Below the pieces are notes generated by a model that was not told the origin of the DNA, made no database searches, and saw nothing but the letters and a program-made list of their open reading frames with translations. A stretch of DNA of 64,000 nucleotides from Forficula auricularia (Eukaryota; Arthropoda; Insecta; Dermaptera; Forficulidae): assembly GCA_024734495.1 (NCBI GenBank), contig JALMQS010000128.1, positions 23,486,875 to 23,550,874 on the forward strand, written 5' to 3'. Positions within the stretch are counted from its first letter, which is position 1. Each line of letters begins with the position of its first letter. Positions 20,600-30,310 of the stretch are shown here, in pieces. Position numbers and translations under genes: made by a program.

Positions 20600-21200
20600 G
20601 AACGAACAAGAACAGCAGGAAGTGGAGAAATAATCACAAAAAGAATGGAAGAAGGAAAAGGAGGAGATTGAGTCTGAACAAGACGACAAGACACTTCATT
20701 CAAGACACTTCATTCTAAACATTCAGTCGAGAGAGATCATTCTACACTTAACATTGGATGCGAGAGATTCTTTCTACACACTTCATTCTATACACATCAT
20801 TCTAGAGAGATCATTCTAGACAGAGCTTTCACATTCCAAACTTATCCACTCAAAATTCTCAATCTATCCATCCTTCTACTTTGCACATACTTCTATCGCA
20901 ATATTTCCTATATTCCACGCGATATATAAATATATCTGAATTGGAGCCCACTTGTTCCGGGAAGAAAACCCAACGTGGCCTTTGGAATCCATTAAAGAAC
21001 GGCTATTTCTACTAGACACCTAGAATTCCTTTTTAAGCGCGCCTACATATCAAATAATTGGTGCCGGAGCTATAATTCGGTGTCTAAGGGGACGGCAGGA
21101 AGACAGGACCATTCCAGGGAAAAGGAATTATTACCAAAGGAGGAAATTGCTACAGTGAGAAGATCCAGAGGCGATTCTAACCATTCAGCCCATCAAGAAG
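20600..21200 (+). repeat. Possible LTR end with primer-site-like sequence
   Basis: A GC-richer block contains imperfect repeats of ACACTTCATTCTA and GAGAGATCATTCTA at 20690-20830, a TATAAATATA at about 20930, and TGGTGCCGGAGCTATAATTC at 21060. That last string begins with TGG like a tRNA primer-binding site next to an LTR. No second LTR, gag or pol is visible, so this is only a candidate. Confidence 0.25.
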
Positions 21201-21916
21201 TGTAACAAATCTTCAAACAATAATTTCTCTAATAATCCATTCTATTTCTGTTAAATTCAAGTAATGATAAAAAATAAATTCACATTATTAAATTTTAAAT
21301 AACTCTAATAAAAATCTTTATTATCGTTGAAAACCTCACATCCCTCCTTTTAATATTATTTTATTTTGTTTTTTTTATTATTCTTAATCAATTTTTTTAA
21401 TTAATTTTTACACTAAAATCAGTAACGTAACTCACAGTAAATTCCATCAATTTCAGAAAAAAGCACTAAGAGAGACTACCCTGAGATACACCCCGCCACT
21501 CAAGAAATAGTATTTAAGTAAACCATTGCTATAAGAGCAAACCCACGTCACCCTCACATCCAAGCCTCATATCCATTTTCAAAAACCAACATCCATTGTA
21601 ACATTAACCACTGCAAGTTATAGTGGTTCCCAATTTTTTTGAGTTTAAAGGGGGGTGAGGGGGTATATATAGTTATGGGTTCTGAATAGTTAAAAAAAAT
21701 ATGATAAATGGTGAGAGACAAATTGGAACATAAACTTGTTCTTGTACTGGTTTACTGGACCGTCGCTTAGAACACTAACACCAACAATTTGTATGAGGAA
21801 AGTGAGGGAATGAGAAAACGAACCATTATTGCACAAAATTAGAAAAATTATAATTTTCCATGTGAATGTACGATACTTTATTAATACTAGAAACACCCAC
21901 AAATATATGATAAATA
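21201..21916. other. No recognisable feature
   Basis: AT-rich. At 21620 TAGTGGTTCCCAATTTTTT resembles a hAT terminus without a partner. A 94-residue minus frame at 21690-21974 overlaps the foldback and is not credible as a gene. Confidence 0.4.
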
Positions 21917-22058
21917 ATACATAAATAAATTGATAGAGTTTTTCTTTAGGAGACGGACTGGTATAAATATGCAATTGGATGTTGATGAAAGCAGCTCAAG
22001 GTGGTTGTAAAAAATAAGACTATAGAGGTTTTATTATTTACATTTATTTGTTAGAACC

Positions 22059-22088
22059 GATGGTTTCGGAGATTTCTCCCTTCTTCAG
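22059..22088 (-). ncRNA. Degenerate hammerhead-like motif, family 1 tail-side arm
   Basis: CTGAAGA and GAAAC are kept, but the helix II loop has shrunk and GTC has become CATC. Likely non-functional. Confidence 0.4.
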
Positions 22089-22108
22089 GGTATTGACTTT
22101 TTGTTACC

Positions 22109-22141
22109 CTGAAGAAGGAGAGAATAAATCTCCGAAACGTC
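22109..22141 (+). ncRNA. Hammerhead-ribozyme-like motif, family 1
   Basis: The core is identical to 609-641: CTGAAGA, A, GGAGA/UCUCC, GAAAC, GTC, with helix I GUUACC against GGU-UU-AAC. Two independent insertions keep the same sequence and pairing. Confidence 0.6.
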
Positions 22142-22242
22142 GGTTTAACAAATAAATGTAAAATAATAAACCTCTATAGTCTTATTTTTTTACAACCACC
22201 GTGGACTGCTTTCATCAACATCCAATTGCATACATAAATAAA

Positions 22243-22678
22243 CTTTTTAAAACACGGGGTGAGGGAATGACGCCCCAAAATGTAAACTTGGAAAAAATAT
22301 TTTTAATAGTTTTAACACTAAATCTCATAACTCATAGTCCAAATTTTTAGAATATTTTTAGAATATCAATATTGCAAACTTTTAAAAACAATAAGGCACC
22401 GTTCACTATATATTTTGAAATTACGTTTTAATCCCCCTTTTACACAGGGTTGAGGGAATGATTCGTTTTTTAACGATGGATTTAAAAATATATTTTGTGA
22501 CTTTTCCGTTTGTCGTGTTTAAACTAAATACACATTTATGTACAGCCATTACTACGATATTATATATGAATAAATAATAATAGAGTAGACAGTTATAAGA
22601 AACTTTTCGAATTAGGTCTTTGAATCTATGTGAATTTGGCGGTTGGGACACAGTGAGGAAATGATTTTTGGTGTATTT
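22243..22678. other. No recognisable feature
   Basis: AT-rich. The 117-residue minus frame at 22421-22774 runs into a MITE and has no domain-like pattern. Confidence 0.4.
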
Positions 22679-23158
22679 ACTTGAACATAGTTCCTCAGCG
22701 AGAACAATTTTTATTCGACTAAGGCAAGTCGTCCATTGGAAGCGACAACGCGCTATGAAGATGAAGTGCGACAATGAACCAATACTCTATTTACTAAATA
22801 CTACTCTACTCCTATTTGCTAATTGTCGCACTTCATCTCCGTATCCCCTTGTCGCTTCCAGTGGACGAGTGGGGTAAAACTCGTCTGGACTTGTCATTGA
22901 CATGCTTGAACTGGAAGATATACCTACCAGGCGGGAGTTCAAACCTTCTATCCGCACTCTTTTCGGAAAAATTATTCATTTTAATTTCCCCTTGAAACTA
23001 TACAACAATTTTATTTCATTTCGTGAACCAATATACTTTTTAAAATAAAAATATTTAATATAGAAATGTTTGAAATAAGGGATAATAATTTTAAAATTTA
23101 AAGATAGTCCTGAAAAATTTGAAGTCGACCTTATACATCCATGGACCGCACGCCCCTG
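22679..23158 (-). mobile_element. hAT-like element, CAGTGGCG family, copy 2 (truncated)
   Basis: The right end CATGGACCGCACGCCCCTG at 23158 is the complement of the family's left terminus. The body matches 62949-63300 in inverted order. It is split by a TA-flanked MITE at 22722-22874; joining 22721 to 22877 restores the family text ttattcgactaaaactcg. The other half of the element is missing. Confidence 0.75.
22720..22876. mobile_element. TA-flanked MITE (Tc1/mariner-type)
   Basis: A 153-bp insertion (22722-22874) with TA on both sides. Inverted arms share GTCCA(C/T)TGGAAGCGACAA and GATGAAGTGCGACAAT. The empty site is known from the intact hAT-like copy at 62.9 kb, which has a single TA, supporting a TA target duplication. 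No transposase. Confidence 0.8.
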
Positions 23159-24149
23159 ATTTAAATGTGCATATTTACATATGAAATATTGTTAAATTTT
23201 AATATTTATTAATTGAAAATTCAATTGTTATTTATTTATTAGTGACAAGAAATTGTTAATGAGCTGGTATGATGCTAGATTAATAATATATATCATACGT
23301 CAGTTTTCAATTGTCAAAGGTATTTTTCAAATTAAAATTTATGTTGAGCGACCCCAAAAACAAAAACAATAAAAAATATTCAATTCATACTATTGAAAAA
23401 TAAAAAAGTTTTGTCCCAAAACGTCCAAATATGCAAGAAACCAATGTTGTTATTCCCATTTGAAATTTCAACTAGCTGCCGATACAGGTTTTAGCATTGT
23501 AAACAACATTTGTCTTTCGGACAGTTCATTTTTTTAGGATTTTAATTAAGATTTTCAGGTGAGTTTGAAAAAATTCTGACCTTGTTAAAATAAGGATCAC
23601 CCGAGAATATGTGTATATATAAAAATTATTAATATGTCTTACTTTTTGTTTTTAATTCTTTTTCCTAACTAAATAAAAAGACAGAGAGCGAGGTGTGCAA
23701 TTTCATGACAGTAATTAAACAACTTGAAGGGAATGCTAATTTTTTTCTCTCTCTTATAATTAAGTCAATAGAGAGAAGCCCTTTAAAAACAGTTAATTAA
23801 AGGCATTTTTTTCTCTCTTTAGATATTATTTAAAATAAACGAGGAGTATTTATAGTTCTTTCAAGGGCTCGCATTTGTCTGGTTAAGGACTTCTTTTTTA
23901 TGATCTTCAAGCGATGTCGACATGAATGTGGCATTGACAAGATGGGGCAAATTGGACTATTTAATTTAAAAATATACAAAGGGTATATGAAAGAGGGGCT
24001 TTTCTTTCAATGGGGGAAAGTAGGGACGTTGTTGTTGAATATAGACATGTACAATCTTCAAACCTTTAAGACCTGGGAACACAGACACCTATGCTTCCAC
24101 TATTTCATTTAATCATCTTCTTCTCTCTTCTGAAATACAAGGCGACAAT
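23159..24149. other. No recognisable feature
   Basis: AT-rich. A frame at 23900-24112 (70 residues) shows no similarity I know. No repeat recognised. Confidence 0.45.
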
Positions 24150-24530
24150 GATGTTTTTTTAATGATATTGAAAGAGTTACACCAAGACAGTGCAGCCCCT
24201 AAGGCCCCCTCCTTCGTGAAAAAAAACGAAGAGGAAATTTTATGGGCTGGATACCTGTGGATCTTAAACATCTGAAGGTCATAAGTTGCAGGGAAGATGG
24301 TGGCAAGAAGCGAGTTCCAGCCTCTGGAGCTCATAGGGAAAAACGATTTGGTGAAAGGGTTGGTTCGATTCTAGTGAAGCGAAGGACAGCTGGGCGTTCA
24401 AAAAGCGCACAATCTTACAAAGAGATCTTTTGGAAGGATCACTTATTTCAGCTCGTCTGAAAAAACACCATGTTAGTATCTATAGTAGAGGGAAAGGGCA
24501 GAAGCGGTTTTCCAGAAATCGAGTGAGTTA
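24150..24530 (+). repeat. GAGTTCCAG family, copy 3
   Basis: The longest copy: gttacacca, gtgcagcccct, ggctggatacctg, gggaagatggtgg, gagttccagcctctgg, gctcataggga, then gttagtatctatag, gggaaagggcagaag. Small frames on both strands are not conserved between copies. Confidence 0.55.
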
Positions 24531-25409
24531 AATAAGGCCGGACCTCCTACTAATTTAATTTATCTCTTCTAAATTAGCTCTAGTGTGTCAAAAGAATGCT
24601 TAGAGACCCTCCACAACATTCGAAGCAAGGGGAGAATTTGAACTTTAAATAGGGTTAAGAAGTTAATTGGGTGTAAAATAGCGTCTGGATCTGAATAGAA
24701 AACTATGCTTTCATCAGTATCATTATAAAACCAGACAGGGCATCGCAATACTTCCACATTATATTCTATGAATATAAATGTGAAAGTAACAAAGAACTTT
24801 AACAGCAGGCGTGATTTTTGGTCATTCCAACAATGGTCAGAGTAACACCCAACAGTGAAATCTTATCACTGAATCCCAGTGAATTAAGTCCAATGACATA
24901 TCTGGAACGTTCCTATCGATGCGCCTAGAGATTAGGCAAGATTGCTTGATGATTCAAATATGTGCGATTTTTAGGTTTAGCTCATTCGAAAACGAAATTG
25001 AAGGGAACATGACTGGCAAATTAAGAGCTCCTGTATCGTAACAACAAATTCTTAGCCCATGCCCCCCCCCCCCCTTCAAAAAAAAAAAAACAACTTAAGT
25101 ATTTAGTTATCATACATAACAAATAAATTACAAAAAAATACCTCTTAAATATCTGCACAATAGTTAAATTAATTAAATTTTAACTCATTTATTCCTCCAA
25201 TATATATCTCCTAATTAGTAACGTCACGGGGTCTGTATAAAGGATTTTAATATTTAATTTTTTGAAATGTGAATTTTTTTCGAGATTTTAAATTTGCAAA
25301 TATATAATTATATATTTTTCTCATGGAGATAGCGATGTTTGGTTCTTCTATTGCTAAAAGAGAAAAATTGTGTAATCTTTCTTCTCCAGTAGAATTTCTC
25401 AAATATTTT
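24531..25409. other. No recognisable feature, homopolymer tract
   Basis: A C-run/A-run junction at about 25060-25091. A GC-moderate patch at 24800-25000 without an identifiable frame or repeat. Confidence 0.4.
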
Positions 25410-26885
25410 TTTAGTATAGCGGATCGACCAATGCATGGTAATTTTTTGCTTTAGTTAAAAGCGATATATTAATAATATTTTAAATTCATTTAGAAAAGGA
25501 CGATTTTTATTTGCATTCAGAATTAAATAAAATTGAATTAAAATTTATTTTTATTTTTATTTTTGCCAACGTTTTGGCCCAAACCGGCCATCATTGCTGT
25601 GCACAGAGTTTTGAAATTATGTAATTTCAATCTGACCAAAAACATAAATGTGAAAAAAGGGGCCAGGTTCGGTACAAACGGCTTCGGTGAAAGAAGAGTT
25701 GAGATCTAAACGGGTACCAAGTTCCATAGCAGTTGTTTAAATCATAGCTATAGGAAATGTACAACGTTCTATCAATTGATTTAAAAGAAAATTTGTTACG
25801 TTCTTTGATATTGAATTTATAACTGGCAAGTTTTATATCCAACTAAATTGTTTGTAGTATTAAATAGAACAAGTAGCAAAGCTAAATTTTAAGCTTGTAT
25901 TAAATATCATCACGTTAAACGTAATTTATTGACTATTATAACTTGCGAAGTTATAAATTTAATATCAAAGAACGTAACAAATTTTCTTTTAAATCAATTG
26001 AAGAACGTTGTACATCCCTATAGCTATGATTTAAGCAACTGCTATGGAACTTGGTACCCGTTTAGATCTCAACTCTTTTGTCGGCGAAGCCGTTTGTCAC
26101 CGAACTTGGCCCCTTTTTCACATTTATGTTTTTGGTCAGATATCATTAATTTTTGAAAAGTTTTATCCTTTAATTTATCTAAATAATTACATTTTAACAT
26201 TTATAATAATAATGATTAAATATTTCTCATAAAATTTCTGTTAAAAACCCGGTCGGGTTTTCATAAATTTCACCCCTTCATTTCGGGCCCCGAAGAAGGG
26301 AAAGTTTCGGTTTTTCAATTTTCTCCTTTATTAATGTGCCAAGCGTTAACAATATAGCCAAATTTCAGAATTCTAGCTTGATTGTATTTTTACTATATGT
26401 TAATTAAGCCTATAGTAAATTTCACCCCTTCATTTTAGATCCTGAAAAAGGGAAAGTTTCGCTTTTTCGATTTTTCCCTTTATTTGTAGCCCAAACTCTA
26501 CTATTATGCCAAAATTCAGCATTCTAGAACCAGCGGAAGTACTTTAGGTTTTTGATATGTCAGTCAGTCAGTGGAGTGAATCAGTCAGTGTTAAAAATGG
26601 CACTTTTCAGTGCTTAATAACTCAAGAACTATATTAGATTTATTCATGAAATTTGGGATTCTAGGTGTGCTAGTGGGTTTTATTAGGCATGCAAAATTTC
26701 AAGGTGTAAGTCCAATAGTTTCTGAGTTATGGGGTAGCTTGAAATGGTTCTTCTATGGCCGATGGGTCGCCCGTTTTTCCGAACTTGGCTGCTGACACAC
26801 TGCCGTGTGTCTAGATTAAAAATAATATTAATATACATACATGACCATTTTAAACTGTGAAGTTGGGGAAGATGATCTTCAGATT
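25410..26885 (-). repeat. G-family repeat, copy 2, split by a Helitron-like insertion
   Basis: The left part 25410-25630 and right part 26816-26885 together match copies at 11.7 and 42 kb. The junction text aatttca/attaaaaataatatt corresponds to uninterrupted attgcaattaaaaataatatt at 11881. Its hammerhead-like block (minus) reads AATGATGGCC, loop GGUUU, GGGCC, AAAACGTT. Confidence 0.7.
25631..26815 (+). mobile_element. Helitron-like element, copy 1
   Basis: A 1185-bp insertion with no target duplication, placed between A and T, as shown by the empty sites at 11.88 and 41.98 kb. It starts TCTGACC and ends with a hairpin ACACAC-TGCC-GTGTGT followed by CTAGA. Canonical Helitrons end CTRR at the A/T junction; here one extra A follows CTAG. 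Inside, 25631-26140 is itself an inverted repeat (ttggtacccgtttagatctc and complement), followed by two roughly 190-bp repeats (aaatttcaccccttcatttt, gggaaagtttcg). No Rep/helicase coding. Confidence 0.6.
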
Positions 26886-27768
26886 CGTCTGCTTTTTAAG
26901 AGGTTGAAAATGACCAAATACTGTTAATTTGTGGATTCCACTATTCTTGGGCTGCTTTTGCATCAATTCAGCTTTAAGTTCTACCACTTGGTCTTCAATA
27001 AAAAATACTTCTAATTTTAATATATAATAATATTTATAATGAATTATTTTTGAATTTTTAAATCAAAACATTAATTATTAATTTTTAAAAAGATATTAAA
27101 AAAAATGTAAATGTAAAATTTTATTGACACATCTACCTGTGAATAATTAATTTAATTAAGAAATAATCAATTAAAATGAAATTTACCAAGGTAGAGAGAG
27201 ACCTATTCAAGTTGTTTTAACATCCTCGAAACTTGTTAATAAAGTTTGTTTCAGCAAAATCGTTAAAGCCGTTTTTGAAATAAAAAAAAATATTCAATTA
27301 TTAATTGCCACTCGTTTAATAAAATGAGATAGATATATAATATGAATTTAATAATATATAAAATGTAACTAGTTCCGAATTGCATCTGTTTTAATCGAAA
27401 ACGCCCACGGCCCTAATGGTGGAGAAAGTAAATAAACATTCTCTTTCTCTCTCTCTTATTCGCTGATTATAAATAAGGCTTATTAAAATGCAAAAAACAC
27501 AAAAACAGTCGTGAATAGTGAAAGTGGATCAAATACACTGATTCAATGTTTCAATTCATTTGTTCCGCTATCGAGAGACAGCCAGCCAGCCAGCTTAACT
27601 TTTTTTTCCCCTTTACTATTCCATTCTATTTCTATTTTTTATTTTATTTCTTTTTCTACCTTACACAATACTACGATTTTTTCTTGTTTTAATAAAATAT
27701 ACATAATAATATGCAATTTATTTAAGTAGTAGTAGGCGAAAATCACGATAGGTGTAAGATCTCTTTGA
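26886..27768. other. No recognisable feature
   Basis: AT-rich. A CT-rich tract at 27442-27462 and agccagccagccagc at 27581. No gene recognised. Confidence 0.45.
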
Positions 27769-27884
27769 TATATTTAGAATTCACAAAGAGAATCAAAGAC
27801 GTTGTCCTATGCTTGATGCAAATAAACCTACACACATATATATCGAAATTTTTATCTGTATAAATATATTATTTATTTGTTTGA

Positions 27885-27918
27885 GACTATAGTTCGAAGG
27901 CTTGGCCCTCGTCATCAG
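27885..27918 (-). ncRNA. Degenerate hammerhead-like motif, family 5 left arm
   Basis: CTGATGA, then a GAGGG/CCUUC helix, but GAAC replaces GAAAC before UAUA-GTC. This is the same one-base loss seen in the left arm of family 2 at 5762-5795. Confidence 0.5.
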
Positions 27919-28006
27919 TTTTTTAATTATAAATATCATTTTTGAAAAATGTTCAATATCCACGCGATACTGATCCAATGAAAAATAATATTTATAATTA
28001 AAAAGA

Positions 28007-28041
28007 CTGATGATGAGGGCCAAGCCTTCGAAACTAAAGTC
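28007..28041 (+). ncRNA. Hammerhead-ribozyme-like motif, family 5
   Basis: CTGATGA, an extra U, helix II GAGGG/CCUUC (5 bp with one G-U, loop CCAAG), GAAAC, UAAA, GTC. All core strings are present. Helix I is weak (GA with UC only). Sense relative to the tail. Confidence 0.6.
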
Positions 28042-28333
28042 TCAAACAAATAAATAATATACTATATATACAGATATATAATTTCGATATATATATGTGG
28101 GTATGTTTATTTGCATTAAGCAGAGAGACAACCTCTTTGTTTCTCTTTGTGAATCAACAACTCAGCTACTCTCGGCAAAACAAAAACAATTCAATTATAT
28201 TTAGAATTGATAATTACATGTAAATTCACCCCCTAAAACCTATTGCCTTCTTATGGGTCAAAATGTTTTGAAGGAGACAATAAAAGAGTGTGTATTCTGC
28301 TGGAATTATAAATTTTTAATTTATTTATAACGA

Positions 28334-28368
28334 GACTATAGTATTGAGAGCTTTGCCATCTTCATCAG
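28334..28368 (-). ncRNA. Degenerate hammerhead-like motif, family 2 left arm
   Basis: CTGATGA is kept, but the GAAAC box reads AATAC and helix II has a GAUGG mismatch. Likely dead. Confidence 0.4.
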
Positions 28369-28436
28369 TCTATTATAATTGATTCACAGGAATTCGTGTA
28401 TTTAAGTTTTAATTTCTCTGAATCAATTGTAATAGA

Positions 28437-28471
28437 CTGATGAAGAGGGCAAAGCTCTCGAAACTATAGTC
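28437..28471 (+). ncRNA. Hammerhead-ribozyme-like motif, best copy, family 2
   Basis: CTGATGA, extra A, GAGGG-CAAAG-CUCUC, GAAAC, UAUA, GTC. Helix I is the best in the window: UGUAAU-A-GA against UC-GUUAUA gives eight pairs (two G-U) with one bulged A. Identical core to 5875-5909. This is the first candidate for a cleavage test. Confidence 0.7.
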
Positions 28472-28779
28472 TCGTTATATATAAATTAAAAAATGTATAA
28501 TTCTAGCAGAAAACACACTCTTTTATTGTCTCCTTCAATTTATAAAAATTCTGCTACTCTCGGCAAAAAGAATCTTTCAACTTAATCAAAATGTTTTTTG
28601 TTCCCCTTAAAATAGTGGCTCTAATAGTTAATGATTTTGGTCAATACATTTTTGGATTTATTTCTTAATTTATTTTGCCTGATGGATAATATATAGTAGT
28701 TTGTTTTTGTTTTCGAGGCATTTTCTTTCTCTATAAAAATAGCGGGACTCTATCTGTATTTTATTTTACCATACCGAGT

Positions 28780-29010
28780 CGGACATTTATTACAAGTCGT
28801 TTGTTAAGTGACCTGCTTACTATTACGACAAAACGAATTTTCCTAAATTAATTCGGGTATTTGAACCCATAAGAAATAACAGATAAAATATTTATAATTA
28901 AAAATATTTGTGAAGGTCAAACCTTCGAAAATATAGTCTCAATCAAATAAATATATAGCAGCAGGGACAATCTCATTGATTTCTCTTTATAAATCAACAC
29001 CACTAATAAT
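28780..29010 (+). repeat. Foldback-related remnant
   Basis: Carries the attacgacaaaacgaattt and aacccataagaaataacagat blocks of 14.3 kb, then a decayed family-5 arm with gaaggtcaaaccttcgaaaa and tatagtctc, then tgatttctctttataaatc. The CTGATGA box is lost. Confidence 0.5.
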
Positions 29011-29139
29011 CTATGCAAAAAATATTTTTATTTAATAGCCATAGAATACAGATGCAAAAATTATCTAAAATGGCTATATAGAGCTCCTCTCATCTCGTTA
29101 TTTGAAGGTGAATTAAATTTAAATAAAAATAAATTGTCA
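29011..29139. other. No recognisable feature
   Basis: Short AT-rich spacer between the foldback remnant and the next element. Confidence 0.5.
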
Positions 29140-29632
29140 CCTTCTGATATGACCATCCACTTGAATTTACCATACATCCTGGCCCCTCTCTTATATTTAA
29201 TAAAATTATTTATAATCATGTAGGGGGGGGGGTAGTTTTTTAATTTTTTGACTACTGGGGGCACACTGATTATGTATACAAAATTTGGTTGAGTTTGCTC
29301 AAATGGCCTAGATTTTTATTTTTTGACCCGCCCCCTTCCCTCCTAATTTTGGACCAAGAAAAAAAATATTTCCGTTATTATAGGTTCATTTTATTATTGT
29401 TTTTTTAGTTTGAAAATATTATAATTTTAAATTTTAACCCTCTCCCCCTTAATTTTGGGTCGAATATGCACCAAAATCTAATCAGCTCTTAGTCTCAATG
29501 CACCAAAACTACGTCTGATATTTGGTTTTGATATTCAAACTAGTTTTTGAGCTAGATCGTCCACAAAAATTTACTAACTCACAGATTAACTAACTAACAG
29601 AATAGACAGACTAACAGACATTTTGACAAAAC

Positions 29633-30120
29633 AGTTATTATCTATAGTCTATATGGTTTGGTCTGGAAAAACAAATATATGTCAGCAAAAAGCAAAGTAC
29701 GAATTTATAAGACCTGCGTACGTCCCGTGTTAACATATGCAGCAGAAACCAGAGCATCAACAACTACCACCCAACAACTACTCCGAACAACAGAGATGAG
29801 AATAATAAGGGCTATACATGGGAAAACATTAAGGGATAGAATCCGCAGCAATGATCTAAGAGAACTAAGCGAAATCCAGGATATAATACAATGGATCGAT
29901 GTGAGAAGGAGAGGATGGGGGAACATGTGGAACGAATGACGGATGACCGCCTTGCAAAAATCGTGAAGGAAAATCGCCCACGTGGCACACGGAGCAGAGG
30001 GCGGCCGAAAAAAGATGGAAGGATGTCGCAGCAAGAAACTAACGTCTTTATTCTTTATTATTGGAAGAACAGGCGAAAGCCTATGAAGAAAAGATGAAGA
30101 AGAAGAAGAAGTTATTATCT
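29633..30120 (+). mobile_element. 5'-truncated RTE-type LINE fragment with (GAA)n tail
   Basis: A 466-bp insertion (29644-30109) flanked by an exact 11-bp duplication agttattatct and ending in five GAA units. Severe 5' truncation, a simple-repeat tail and a duplication of about 10 bp are the hallmarks of target-primed reverse transcription. The insertion is younger than the C-family copy it interrupts. Confidence 0.85.
29650..30055 (+). pseudogene. Reverse-transcriptase ORF, C-terminal fragment
   Basis: The frame from about 29652 reads VRIYKTCVRPVLTYAAETR, the region just downstream of the reverse transcriptase domain in RTE-like LINEs. It continues EMRIIRAIHGKTLRDRIRSN and RRRGWGNMWNE, then shifts into the next frame as HVERMTDDRLAKIVKENRPR. 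The last residues, RGRPKK(R)WKD, need one more shift before a stop near 30052. At least two frameshifts and loss of the endonuclease and catalytic FADD region make it a dead fragment. Confidence 0.8.
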
Positions 30121-30310
30121 CGAAAAATATAATTTTTTTCGATGTTCACTTATTAGAGCTTTTTTTGTAGACCGAAATGCCATGGTTTACTTAAATTTTT
30201 TTAATCAAAATAGTTTCAGCCGTTTTTGAGATATTTTGAAAAATAGAAGCAAAAGAACACTTTTTTCATGGACGATTATAATACTTGACCATACTCTGTA
30301 TGGTAAAGTA

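Larger units (their letters stand above)
21917..22242 (-). mobile_element. Foldback element, family 1, copy b
   Basis: A 300-bp element (21930-22229) with an exact 13-bp duplication atacataaataaa on both sides. Both arms are nearly complete: ATTGGATGTTGATGAAAGC through AAAACCTCTATAGTCTTA to the hammerhead-like core. The one-sided tail (TTGATAGAGTTTTTC, GGAGACGGACTGG) is at the left, so it is minus-oriented. The same two ends occur in the copy at 524-871. Confidence 0.9.
27769..28208 (+). mobile_element. Foldback element, family 5, with hammerhead-like arms
   Basis: A 414-bp element (27782-28195) with an exact 13-bp duplication tatatttagaatt on both sides. Arms begin CACAAAGAGAA and continue to AAATAATATTTATAATTA, pairing over about 150 bp. 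The right end carries a one-sided tail with CAGCTACTCTCGGCAAAAC. That tail motif is shared with family 2 although the arms differ. Confidence 0.9.
28258..28597 (+). mobile_element. Foldback element, family 2, copy b
   Basis: A 316-bp element (28270-28585) with an exact 12-bp duplication tcaaaatgtttt. It starts GAAGGAGACAATAAAAG; the complementary arm ends TTTTATTGTCTCCTTC. The right tail reads TTCTGCTACTCTCGGCAAAA and on to CAACTTAA. Same architecture as 5654-5973, opposite orientation. Confidence 0.9.
29140..30310 (+). mobile_element. C-family DNA element, copy 3, with nested LINE
   Basis: Starts near ACTTGAATTTACCATACATC and ends CCATACTCTGTATGGTAAAG. It aligns with copy 1 once the 29644-30109 insertion is removed: aaaacagttattatctcgaaaaatat is intact in copy 1 apart from one base. 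Confidence 0.7.

Noticed and set aside
22421..22774. A 117-residue minus-strand frame
   Set aside because: It spans AT-rich sequence and part of a TA-flanked MITE, with no conserved motif.
26280..26320. Another hammerhead core at ccccgaagaagggaaagtttcgg
   Set aside because: It has CGAAGA without the CUGANGA core and lacks the GAAAC-GTC part. It belongs to a tandem unit of the Helitron-like element.
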